The notes under the pieces are model-generated. The model was not told where the DNA came from. It saw only the letters and a program-made list of their open reading frames with translations, and searched no databases. The translations under genes were made by a program, and so were the position numbers. This document shows positions 56,676-64,000 of a stretch of DNA of 64,000 nucleotides, piece by piece (positions within the stretch are counted from its first letter, which is position 1; each line of letters begins with the position of its first letter). Where the stretch lies: NCBI RefSeq assembly GCF_026672375.1, contig NZ_JAPPRA010000001.1, positions 3,224,001 to 3,288,000 of the forward strand, read 5' to 3'. The stretch comes from Caulobacter sp. SL161 (GTDB taxonomy: Bacteria; Pseudomonadota; Alphaproteobacteria; Caulobacterales; Caulobacteraceae).

Positions 56676-58202
56676 TCAGTTGGCCAGGCGGCGCAGGAAC
56701 GACGGGATCTCCAGATCCTCGGCGTCATCGGCCTGAGGCGCCTCGATCGGCTGCAGCTGCGGACGCGCGCTCTGGGCCGAGCGGGCCTGGGGCTGCGGCG
56801 CGGAGGCCTGTTGCTCGTAGCGCTGACGACCGCCGCCGAACATCGAGAAGAACCCGCCCTGCTTCTGAGGACGACGCTCTTCGTAGTAGTTGTTCTCAGG
56901 GAACAGCGGCTCGTCGGCGGCGTCATCGACCAGCGGATCGACGATGCGGTTCACCGGCCGGGCCGGAGCCGCGGAAATACGCGGGTCTTCAGCTACGGTC
57001 GGCTCGTCGTAGTAAAGCTCGGCCTCCGGCTCAGGCTGGGGGGCCGACATCACGATCTCGGGTTCCGGCGCGGGCTCGGGCGCGAAAGCCACGGGACGTT
57101 CGACCGGGCGCGCGGCTTCGTAGCGGGCGGTCGGGCGGGCCGGCTCGGGCTGCGGCGCGGGACGCGAGGTCTCGGCGATCAGCGGGGCGGCGGAGGTGTT
57201 GCGCGACACGGGCTTGGGCTCGATCTGGGCGATCGAGGCGCCGTCCATGCCGGTGGCGACCACCGACACGCGGATCACGCCTTCCAGCGACGGATCGAAG
57301 GCCGCGCCGAAGATGATGTTGGCTTCCGGATCGACCTGGTCGGAGATCGCATTGGCGGCCTCGTCGACTTCCAGCAGGGTCATGTCCATGCCGCCGGTCA
57401 CGTTGACCAGAACGGCCTTGGCGCCCTTCAGCGAGACTTCGTCCAGCAGCGGGTTGGCGATGGCGTTCTGAGCGGCCATCAGGGCGCGGTCTTCGCCGGT
57501 GCCCTCGCCGGTGCCCATCATCGCCTTGCCCATCTCGGTCATGACCGTGCGGACGTCGGCGAAGTCGAGGTTGATCAGGCCCGGCAGGACCATCAGGTCG
57601 GTGATCGAGCGAACGCCCGAGTGCAGCACCTGGTCGGCCATGCCGAAGGCTTCGGCGAAGGTCGTGCGCTCGTTGGCGACGCGGAACAGGTTCTGGTTCG
57701 GAATGACGATCAGGGTGTCGACGTAGCGTTGCAGCTCCTGGATGCCGCTGTCGGCCAGGCGCATGCGGTGACGGCCTTCGAAGTGGAAGGGCTTGGTTAC
57801 GACGCCGACGGTCAGGATGCCGCGCTCACGAGCGCACTTGGCGATGATCGGGGCCGCGCCGGTGCCGGTACCGCCGCCCATGCCGGCGGTGATGAAGACC
57901 ATGTGGGCCCCGTCGAGATGCTCACCGATCTCCGGGAAGCTCTCTTCGGCCGCGCTCATGCCCACCTCGGGGTGCGCGCCAGCGCCCAGGCCTTGAGTGA
58001 TCTGCACGCCCAACTGGATGCGACGGTCCGTCTTGGCGAACTGAAGCTGTTGAGCGTCAGTATTGGCCACCACGAACTCCACACCCTCGAGGCCCGCCTC
58101 GATCATGTTGTTCACGGCGTTGCCGCCAGCGCCGCCGACCCCGAAGACCACGATACGCGGCTTCAGCTCGGTCGTGCGCGGCGCGGAAAGAGAAATAGCC
58201 AT
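56676..58202 (-). CDS. ftsZ: Cell division protein FtsZ
   Basis: 508 residues, the length known for C. crescentus FtsZ. The tubulin signature GGGTGTG is at 109-115, with T3/T4 loops as usual. After the GTPase core (about residue 320) comes a linker of about 165 residues rich in Pro, Glu and Ala, and the C-terminal peptide [12 protein letters not shown] that binds FtsA and others. It forms the Z ring. It has its own promoter region (CtrA box and GANTC sites) and terminator. Confidence 0.99.
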   Translation of the reverse strand: MAISLSAPRTTELKPRIVVFGVGGAGGNAVNNMIEAGLEGVEFVVANTDAQQLQFAKTDRRIQLGVQITQGLGAGAHPEVGMSAAEESFPEIGEHLDGAHMVFITAGMGGGTGTGAAPIIAKCARERGILTVGVVTKPFHFEGRHRMRLADSGIQELQRYVDTLIVIPNQNLFRVANERTTFAEAFGMADQVLHSGVRSITDLMVLPGLINLDFADVRTVMTEMGKAMMGTGEGTGEDRALMAAQNAIANPLLDEVSLKGAKAVLVNVTGGMDMTLLEVDEAANAISDQVDPEANIIFGAAFDPSLEGVIRVSVVATGMDGASIAQIEPKPVSRNTSAAPLIAETSRPAPQPEPARPTARYEAARPVERPVAFAPEPAPEPEIVMSAPQPEPEAELYYDEPTVAEDPRISAAPARPVNRIVDPLVDDAADEPLFPENNYYEERRPQKQGGFFSMFGGGRQRYEQQASAPQPQARSAQSARPQLQPIEAPQADDAEDLEIPSFLRRLAN

Positions 58203-58304
58203 GGGACCCTCGCGTCCTTACGCCGAAATCGTCAAATTAGACCTCGGCGACACCCAATCGCCGGGGATGCCTCGACGATCGTGTTAACAGAACAACCACC
58301 ATCG

Positions 58305-58319
58305 TTAATCGGCAGTTAA
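58305..58319. promoter_or_regulatory. CtrA box upstream of ftsZ
   Basis: TTAA-TCGGCAG-TTAA fits the TTAA-N7-TTAA consensus exactly. In Caulobacter CtrA represses ftsZ in swarmer cells. The site is about 105 bases upstream of the ftsZ start. Confidence 0.8.
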
Positions 58320-58330
58320 CTGCATAATCT

Positions 58331-58387
58331 GAGTCGTGGTCTGGTCGAGCGGGGCCGTTGGATAAATTGTGGCCTATCAACAGAATC
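58331..58387. promoter_or_regulatory. GANTC (CcrM) sites in the ftsZ promoter region
   Basis: GAGTC at 58331-58335 and GAATC at 58383-58387 are CcrM methylation sites close to the CtrA box. Methylation state and GcrA are known to affect ftsZ transcription in Caulobacter. The remainder of this 371-base gap holds the ftsA terminator and no ORF. Confidence 0.6.
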
Positions 58388-58483
58388 CCCCAATGAACCA
58401 AAGGTCCTACGGGGATCCACAGGCGCGTGCGACCGAACGCCGCTGAGGCTCAAAACCTCCGTCTACAGCCGCTTCCAGGCAGC

Positions 58484-58516
58484 AAAAGGCCCGGTCAAGA
58501 CGCTCGACCGGGCCCT
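58484..58516 (-). terminator. Rho-independent terminator of ftsA
   Basis: GGCCCGGTC and GACCGGGCC form a 9-bp stem around a 9-base loop, followed by TTTT on the minus strand. It separates ftsA from ftsZ transcription. Confidence 0.85.
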
Positions 58517-58573
58517 AAAAGTTAAACTGTAGTGTTACTCACGCTTTAAGACTTCGCGCGCTTTTGTCGCGGC

Positions 58574-59899
58574 TTAGAGATTGTCGCGCAGCCAGGCGGC
58601 CGCCTTGGCCATCGGGCTGGCGTTGGGGTCGATGGGACGCTTGCGAGCCACGCCGCCGGCCAGGGCCTTGGACGAGACCGCCTCGCGCGGGCCAAAGGCG
58701 GTGCGGTGCAGCACGCCTGCGGCGGCGCAGAAGGCCGGGCCCGAGGCGGCGTCGGCCAGATGCGGCACCCGGCGCGGACGCCCCAGGCGCACGGGACGGT
58801 CGAACACGCGCACGGCCACTTCGCGCACACCAGCCAGCTGGCTGGCGCCGCCGGTCAGCACGATGCCCGCGCCCGGCTCGACCGGCGCGCCCGAGGCCTT
58901 CAGGCGCTCGCGCAGCAGTTCCAGGGTCTCTTCGACGCGCGGCTGGATGATACCCTTGAGCAAGCTGCGCGGGGCGATCACCGGACCCGCGCCCGGATCG
59001 TCGCCGCGCGGCGGCGCCTCGATCATCTCGCGGTCCTCGTTGGCCGAGGCGATGGCGCTGCCATGCAGGGTCTTGATGCGCTCGGCGCCGACCACAGAGG
59101 TCTGAAGGCCGCGCGCGATGTCCTGGGTCACGTGACCGCCGCCGACGGCGAGGCTGTCGACGTGGCAGAGCGCGCCGTTGTTGAACACGGCTACCGAGGT
59201 CGAGCCGCCGCCCATGTCGATACAGACGGCGCCCAGATCCATCTCGTCCTCTTCCAGGGCCGCCAGGGCCGAGGCGAAGGGCGCAGCGACAATCCCCTCG
59301 AACGACAGGTGAGCGCGCTCCACGCAGTGGGCCAAGGTATGGAAGATGTTCTCGTTGACCGAGACCACCAGCAGCTCCAGACCCAGGGCGCGGCCGAACA
59401 TGGCGCGGGGATCACGGATGCCGCGCTGACCGTCGACCGACCAGGCGATGGGCAGCAGGTGGATCGGCTTGCGGCCCGGAATGCGGACCTGGGCCAGGGC
59501 CGAGGCGATGGCGCGCGACAGGTCGCCGTCGCCGATCGGACGGGCGCCCAGCGAGACCTGGGTGTGCACGCGGTGGCTGGCCAGCTGGCCGCCGGCGGTG
59601 CAGACGCTGACGCCCTGGACGCTGACGCCGGCCACGGTCTCGGCGCGTTCCACGGCCTGGGCGATCGCCTGGGCGGCCTCGTCCAGATTGACGATCGCGC
59701 CGCCGCGCACGCCGCGCGACTGCACATAGCCCACACCCGCGGTCGTCAGAGTGCGGTTATCCCGGTGGACGCCATCAGCCTTCATGATGAAGCACGTCAC
59801 CTTCGACGCGCCCAGATCGACGGCCGCGATGGCGGGCTGGCGCACGAGCGTCGCCTTCAGGCCTTCACGGGCCTGTTTCCGATCCTCCATTCGCGACAT
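58574..59899 (-). CDS. ftsA: Cell division protein FtsA
   Basis: 441 residues from ATG 59899 (GTG 59911 possible). It has the actin/HSP70 fold motifs AIAAVDLGASKVTCFIMKA (phosphate 1), VCIDMGGGSTSVAVFNNG (phosphate 2) and GAGIVLTGGASQLAGV (adenosine). The C-terminus KAAAWLRDNL is the amphipathic helix that attaches to the membrane. FtsA anchors FtsZ. A GAGGTG ribosome-binding site supports ATG 59899. It lies 30 bases after ftsQ. Confidence 0.98.
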   Translation of the reverse strand: MSRMEDRKQAREGLKATLVRQPAIAAVDLGASKVTCFIMKADGVHRDNRTLTTAGVGYVQSRGVRGGAIVNLDEAAQAIAQAVERAETVAGVSVQGVSVCTAGGQLASHRVHTQVSLGARPIGDGDLSRAIASALAQVRIPGRKPIHLLPIAWSVDGQRGIRDPRAMFGRALGLELLVVSVNENIFHTLAHCVERAHLSFEGIVAAPFASALAALEEDEMDLGAVCIDMGGGSTSVAVFNNGALCHVDSLAVGGGHVTQDIARGLQTSVVGAERIKTLHGSAIASANEDREMIEAPPRGDDPGAGPVIAPRSLLKGIIQPRVEETLELLRERLKASGAPVEPGAGIVLTGGASQLAGVREVAVRVFDRPVRLGRPRRVPHLADAASGPAFCAAAGVLHRTAFGPREAVSSKALAGGVARKRPIDPNASPMAKAAAWLRDNL

Positions 59900-59929
59900 C
59901 GCTATTGCCACCTCAGCCCATCACGTCAC

Positions 59930-60838
59930 TTACGCCCCGTCAGCCGCAGGCTGCCCGGGCAGCACCGCGTCGCGGGGTCTCACAGCCACCATTTCGGGGT
60001 CGCGCAGATCAATCCGCGCAAAACCCATGTCCAGGATTCGCTGCCGTTGGTCGAGCTGATCCAATTGAATCAGCGCGGATTCTTCGTCGATGGCCGGCAG
60101 CTGGATCAGCGAGCCGTCCTTCAGCCGCAGATCCCAGCGGCGCTCGTCCACCCGGACCATCGCTTCCAGCCGGTCGCGCAGGCGCGGACGCGAGGCGACG
60201 GCCGGCAGGATCAGGCCGGCGGCCTGATCAGCGCCCTGCCCCACCACCAACGGCAGTTGCGGGAACCGCGCCGGATCGGCCTCGGTGATGACCTGGCCTT
60301 CGCTGTCGATGACCTTCATGCGGCCATGGTTCTGCCAGACCGCCAGAGCCGGCCGTTCCTCAACCGCGATCAACACGGTGTCGGGCAGCATGCGCACGAC
60401 CTTGGCGTCCTTGACCCAGCCCACGCCCTGGACGCGGTCCCGCACGTCGGCGAGGTCCATGCCGAGGGTCGGCTGGTCCAGGTACAGGCCCGAAGCCTTG
60501 AGGATATCGGCCTGGGCGGTCGCCGAAGCGCCGCGAATATGGACGGTCTTCAGCCTGAAGCCGGCGGAGGCGAAGGTATTGTCGACGCCGCGGGCCATGG
60601 ACGCGCCGAGGCGCTCGGCGCGATGGCCGGTCGCGAGCATCACCACAAGACCAAGACCCAGGGCCGCGCCGGCCACGCTGAGGGCCACCGTGGGCGACAA
60701 GCCCACGCCGCGCGCGGCGTGCAGCTTCGCAGCCGGCTGAGCCTTGCGGGGCGCCGGCTTACCTTTACTCGGACTTGCGGGCGCTTCGGCCCGGGGTCGC
60801 CTAGGCTTAGGCGGTCCCCCCCGCACTACAGCGGGCAT
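59930..60838 (-). CDS. ftsQ: Cell division protein FtsQ
   Basis: 302 residues. A basic, Pro/Lys-rich cytoplasmic tail (about 1-45) precedes one membrane helix (about 48-68) and a POTRA domain ([20 protein letters not shown]), then the FtsQ beta domain. It links early and late divisome proteins through FtsB/FtsL. It overlaps the end of ddl by 32 bases, so the two are translationally coupled. Confidence 0.97.
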   Translation of the reverse strand: MPAVVRGGPPKPRRPRAEAPASPSKGKPAPRKAQPAAKLHAARGVGLSPTVALSVAGAALGLGLVVMLATGHRAERLGASMARGVDNTFASAGFRLKTVHIRGASATAQADILKASGLYLDQPTLGMDLADVRDRVQGVGWVKDAKVVRMLPDTVLIAVEERPALAVWQNHGRMKVIDSEGQVITEADPARFPQLPLVVGQGADQAAGLILPAVASRPRLRDRLEAMVRVDERRWDLRLKDGSLIQLPAIDEESALIQLDQLDQRQRILDMGFARIDLRDPEMVAVRPRDAVLPGQPAADGA

Positions 60839-61781
60839 AAGCGTCCTCCACGATCCACAAAACTAACTGGTCAAACGGGATCCCGACGTGGTCGGCCTGC
60901 TCGGGAGCGAGCGAGGTCGGCGTCATGCCGGGCTGCGTGTTGACCTCTAGAAGGACCAGAAGGTCGTTAATGTCGTCATAACGAAAGTCCGACCGGGTTA
61001 CCCCTCGGCAACCAAGAGCGGTATGGGCCAGCTCGGCCATACGCATGGCGCGATCCCTTACAGCATTGGGGATTGGGGCCGGCAGGACGTGGATTGAACC
61101 GCCTTCGGAGTACTTGGCTTCGTAGTCGTAAAAACCTGTGGATGCACGGATATCGGTCACCGCCAGCGCCCTGGGACCATTTGACTCACCCAGAACGGCG
61201 ACCGCCAGCTCCATCCCCTGGATGTAGGGTTCCACCATCACCTCTTCGCCGAAGGTCCAGGACGGCGCACCGACCTCCTCGGGCGGACGATTGGCGCCTT
61301 CCTTGATGATGAACACGCCAACGGACGAGCCTTCAGCGTTCGGCTTCACGACATAGGGGGGCTGCAGCACATGGTCGCGCGCGACATCGTGTCGGTTGAA
61401 AAGGCCGCCACCCGGCACTGTGACGCCGGCCGCGGCCAGCACAGCCTTGGCCTTGGCCTTGTCCATCGCCAGGGCCGAAGCCAGCACGCCTGAGTGAGTG
61501 TAGGGCAGCTTCAGCGTCTCCAGAACGCCCTGCACGCACCCGTCCTCGCCCCACTCGCCATGCAGGGCGTTGAACACCATATCCGGCTTGGTCGCCGTCA
61601 GCACCTGGGCCACGTCCGGACCCGGATCGATCCGAGTGACCTTGGCGCCCAGCCTCTCCAGCGCGTCGGCGCAGGCCGCGCCCGACACCAGACTGACCTT
61701 GCGTTCCGACGAGGGGCCGCCGAGCAGGACGGCGATGTGGCGGCCGGCCAAAGGGGCGTCAGCTTGGGGCTGCTGGGTCAT
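60807..61781 (-). CDS. ddl: D-alanine--D-alanine ligase
   Basis: 324 residues, an ATP-grasp enzyme. The N-terminus has [20 protein letters not shown], the substrate/serine loop of DdlB, and [17 protein letters not shown]. Mg ligands lie in [18 protein letters not shown]. It makes D-Ala-D-Ala for peptidoglycan. The order ddl-ftsQ-ftsA-ftsZ is the usual dcw order. Confidence 0.97.
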   Translation of the reverse strand: MTQQPQADAPLAGRHIAVLLGGPSSERKVSLVSGAACADALERLGAKVTRIDPGPDVAQVLTATKPDMVFNALHGEWGEDGCVQGVLETLKLPYTHSGVLASALAMDKAKAKAVLAAAGVTVPGGGLFNRHDVARDHVLQPPYVVKPNAEGSSVGVFIIKEGANRPPEEVGAPSWTFGEEVMVEPYIQGMELAVAVLGESNGPRALAVTDIRASTGFYDYEAKYSEGGSIHVLPAPIPNAVRDRAMRMAELAHTALGCRGVTRSDFRYDDINDLLVLLEVNTQPGMTPTSLAPEQADHVGIPFDQLVLWIVEDAYARCSAGGTA

Positions 61782-61873
61782 TTTCCGGGAGACTCTTTGG
61801 AAGGCTGCGACGTTCAGCCACTCCTAGTCAGCCCGAGCGCGCCTGCCAACCGCAAGACGCTGAACCAAGTCAT

Positions 61874-61977
61874 GTCATCCCGGCCAAGCGCGAAGCGCGC
61901 AGAGCCGGGACCCAGGGGCCACCGCATTGCCGTCAGCCCCTGGGTCCCGGACAGCCTCTGCGAGGCTTCCGGGATGA
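61874..61977. repeat. Dispersed palindromic repeat, family B copy 2
   Basis: GTCATCCCGG at the left end, GGGATGA at the right, and inner arms GGGACCCAGGGG / CCCCTGGGTCCC match the element at 47761-47867. It lies between the M28 peptidase and ddl. Confidence 0.78.
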
Positions 61978-62003
61978 TGTCGGTTTGGAACCTAGACCGA
62001 CGC

Positions 62004-63401
62004 CTACTTCGCCGCCGGAGCCGCCGGCTTCAGCGCGCGGAAGTCCACGTCGCTGTCGGCCACCAGATAGACCAGCGACGCCCAGGCGGCGACGTTCTGG
62101 GCCAGTTCGTCGGGGCGAACCTTGTCCAGCGTGTCGTCCATGGTGTGGTGGTAGTCGAAGTAGCGACTGGCGTCCTGGTTCAGGTTGATGACCGGAACCC
62201 CGGCCCGCTCGATCCCGGCGACGTCCGCGCCGGCGCCGGCGGCGGGCGTGCGATCCACATAGATCTTCAGCGGGGCCAGCACGCTGGCGGCGGCCTTGAC
62301 CACCGGATGGTCCAGCGAGCCCGCCGGCACCTGCAGGCTGTAGATGCGGTCCGCGCCCGTGTCGCTCTCGCCGGCCAGGACCATCTTGGTCAGTTCGTCC
62401 TTGTGCGCGGCCAGATAGGCCTCCGACGAGCCGCCGCTCTCTTCCGAGCCCCACATGACCACGCGGATCGTGCGCTTGGGACGCTTGGGCAGGTCGCCGA
62501 TCAGCTTGGCCGCAGCCGTGGTGATGGCGATGCCGGTGGCGTCGTCCAGCGCGCCGGTGCCCACGTCCCAGCTGTCCAGGTGGCCGCCGATGACGATGAC
62601 CTCATCCGGCTTTTCCGAGCCCTTGATGTCGCCCGAGATGTTCCAGGCCACGTTGTTGGGGTTGACGCTCGACTCCAGCTTGAGCTTCACCCGCATCGGG
62701 ACCTTGCGGGCGGCCAGGCGCTCCAGCTGCTCGGCCTCGGGCACGCCTATAGCGGCCGCCGGGATGGTCACCACGCCCTCGCCGTTGGCGGTGCCGCCGG
62801 TGTGGGGAACAGTGGAGTCGGACGTCGAGATCGAGCGGATCAGCATGGCGACCGCGCCCCGCTTGGCCGCCTCGACCGGGCCCACCCGGCGCGAGATCCC
62901 CGCCACGCCATAGCCGGCGCCGTTCTGGGTGCGGACCATCGGCTGGGTGATCACCACGATCTTGCCCTTCAGCGCGCCTTCGGGCGCGGCCATCATGTCG
63001 GCGAAGGTCTTGAACAGCGCCACCTCGGCCTCGAGACCGCCGGCCGGCGTCGAGACGGTGCGGCCCAGGCCCACCGCGCCCAGCTTCATGGCGTAGGGCG
63101 CGACCAGCTCGGCGCTCTCCTCGCCCCGGCTCCAAGAGGGCTTGGCGAACTCATCGACCTTGATGTTGGTGAAGCCCAGCGCCTTGAGCTTGGCGACGCC
63201 CCAGTCTTTCGCCTTGGCCATGGCCGGCGAGCCCACAAGGCGCGGGCCGATATTGGTGGTCAGGTCCTCGGTGATGTCCCAGGCCAGATAGTCGCGCAGG
63301 GCCTTGTCGCGCAGCGCCTCGGCGGTCTTGAGGTCCTGGGCGTGCGCAGCGCCGCAAACAAGGGCGAAGGCGGCGGAAGCAATCAACAGACGACGGAACA
63401 T
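62004..63401 (-). CDS. Exported M28-family metallopeptidase inserted in the dcw cluster
   Basis: 465 residues. A signal peptide (FRRLLIASAAFALVCGAAHA) is followed by a PA-like domain and the M28 catalytic domain: GGHLDSWDVGTGALDDATG (two zinc ligands), MWGSEESGGSSEAYL (catalytic Glu pair), GESDTGADRIYSL and a final His in YHHTMDDTLDKV. It is a periplasmic amino- or carboxypeptidase of PSMA/glutamate carboxypeptidase type. It lies between murB and ddl. ATG 63401 is preferred to TTG 63407. Confidence 0.9.
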   Translation of the reverse strand: MFRRLLIASAAFALVCGAAHAQDLKTAEALRDKALRDYLAWDITEDLTTNIGPRLVGSPAMAKAKDWGVAKLKALGFTNIKVDEFAKPSWSRGEESAELVAPYAMKLGAVGLGRTVSTPAGGLEAEVALFKTFADMMAAPEGALKGKIVVITQPMVRTQNGAGYGVAGISRRVGPVEAAKRGAVAMLIRSISTSDSTVPHTGGTANGEGVVTIPAAAIGVPEAEQLERLAARKVPMRVKLKLESSVNPNNVAWNISGDIKGSEKPDEVIVIGGHLDSWDVGTGALDDATGIAITTAAAKLIGDLPKRPKRTIRVVMWGSEESGGSSEAYLAAHKDELTKMVLAGESDTGADRIYSLQVPAGSLDHPVVKAAASVLAPLKIYVDRTPAAGAGADVAGIERAGVPVINLNQDASRYFDYHHTMDDTLDKVRPDELAQNVAAWASLVYLVADSDVDFRALKPAAPAAK

Positions 63402-63469
63402 GAGCAAGGAGTCTCCCCAAAGGCGCGGGAGTCATAACACCGGTTCGCGCCACGGGGAGTCAGCAATGG

Positions 63470-63607
63470 GGTTGGGGGGATCAGATCCTCCCCCGCGATG
63501 CGGGGGAGGTGGCCCAGAGGGCCGGAGGGGGCCAGTTCGGCCAACCTCCAGCTCGCCCCCTCCGTCGGCTTCGCCGACACCTCCCCCGTTTCACAGGGGA
63601 GGATTTG
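63470..63607. repeat. Intergenic palindromic repeat, family A copy 7
   Basis: Outer CCTCCCCCGCGATGCGGGGGAGG hairpin, GCCCCCTCC and GGAGGGGGC blocks, the variable stem GTCGG-CTTCG-CCGAC (63564-63578) and a final CCTCCCC/GGGGAGG hairpin. It lies between murB and the M28 peptidase. Confidence 0.75.
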
Positions 63608-63613
63608 GCCGCC

Positions 63614-64000
63614 CTACCCCGCGCGCCCGATCCGCTTGATTTCCCAGTCCAGCTGGACGCCGGTCTTGGCCAGCACGTCGGCCCGCACGGCCTCGCCCAG
63701 GCCTTCCAGGTCGGCGGCCGTCGCCTCGCCAGTATTGATCAGGAAGTTGCAGTGCAGGGGCGAGAACATCGCCCCGCCGAAGGGCTTTCCGCGCCAGCCG
63801 GCCTCGTCGACAAGCTTCCAGGACGAGTAACCCGGCGGGTTCTTGAAGGTCGAGCCGCCGGTCTTTTCGCGGATCGGCTGGGTGGTCTCGCGGCGGGCGG
63901 TGATCTCGGCCATGCGGGCCTTGATCGCCTCGGGCGCGTCCGGCGTCCCCTCGAAGATCGCGTCCAGCACGATCACCGGCTCGCCGTCCTGCAGGGCGCT
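63614..64000 (-). CDS. murB: UDP-N-acetylenolpyruvoylglucosamine reductase, 3' part
   Basis: 128 C-terminal residues; the gene continues beyond the right edge. The sequence [28 protein letters not shown] and the segment [19 protein letters not shown] are characteristic of the C-terminal (domain III) of MurB, with the catalytic Ser in GGSTFKNP. It reduces UDP-GlcNAc-enolpyruvate to UDP-MurNAc in peptidoglycan synthesis. The stop is at 63614. Confidence 0.93.
   Translation of the reverse strand, partial: SALQDGEPVIVLDAIFEGTPDAPEAIKARMAEITARRETTQPIREKTGGSTFKNPPGYSSWKLVDEAGWRGKPFGGAMFSPLHCNFLINTGEATAADLEGLGEAVRADVLAKTGVQLDWEIKRIGRAG

Noticed and set aside
61494-63437. 647-residue plus-strand frame opposite ddl and the M28 peptidase
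   Set aside because: It spans two real minus-strand genes and a repeat; no protein features.

Overview
The window is high-GC alphaproteobacterial chromosome, most likely Caulobacter of the C. crescentus/vibrioides group. The pointers are a left-edge PleC-like kinase whose catalytic His fits H610 of an 842-residue protein, a 508-residue FtsZ with a long linker, a CtrA box (TTAA-N7-TTAA) plus GANTC sites upstream of ftsZ, and an EcfG/SigT-type promoter. No rRNA, tRNA, CRISPR, phage or IS element was recognised. Species assignment is inference from family knowledge; no database was searched.

Layout. 1-10 kb: 3' part of pleC, meaB, a GST, two neighbouring MFS transporters sharing a duplicated leader, then a tight purB / 2OG-Fe(II) oxygenase / DNA-deoxyinosine glycosylase operon and the F1-ATPase inhibitor zeta. 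10.5-20 kb: purC-purS...purQ...purL, interrupted between purS and purQ by a TetR/P450/rubredoxin/DUF3291 block and a TetR-DUF6151-DUF6958 operon, and between purQ and purL by a small stress-type gene and a small membrane protein. 20-28 kb: hybrid kinase, M28 peptidase, bolA, an aldo/keto-reductase-fold protein with no catalytic tetrad, grxD, thioesterase, two paralogous lipoproteins flanking htpX/zinc-ribbon and rpsD. 28.4-29.1 kb is a lower-GC patch with a membrane protein and what looks like a RelB/CopG-type antitoxin remnant.

29-42 kb: glutathione-dependent formaldehyde oxidation (fghA, adhC) with a divergent LysR regulator, DUF1254 protein, host-attachment protein, TrmJ-like methyltransferase, a second hybrid kinase, icd, DUF2939 protein, AEC transporter, VOC protein and an AraC/GyrI regulator. 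42-51 kb: alaS, then tyrosine catabolism (Rieske, fahA, hmgA, hppD, aromatic aminotransferase) with an Lrp regulator; the aminotransferase and lrp upstream regions share an exact 15-bp inverted motif. 51-56.5 kb: SPFH protein, DUF1905, CPBP protease, a COG0523/CobW GTPase preceded by two Zur-like operators, and an M61 peptidase. 56.6-64 kb: ftsZ, ftsA, ftsQ, ddl, an inserted M28 peptidase, and the 3' end of murB, all on the minus strand.

Intergenic gaps carry several dispersed palindrome families. The commonest (seven copies) combines CCTCCCCC/GGGGGAGG hairpins with a variable hairpin whose stem covaries around a constant CTTCG loop. I found no single spectacular new system. The most promising leads are the tetrad-less AKR between bolA and grxD, the shared Lrp operator, the EcfG-promoted 63-residue protein, the antitoxin remnant, and the purB-deoxyinosine-repair operon.
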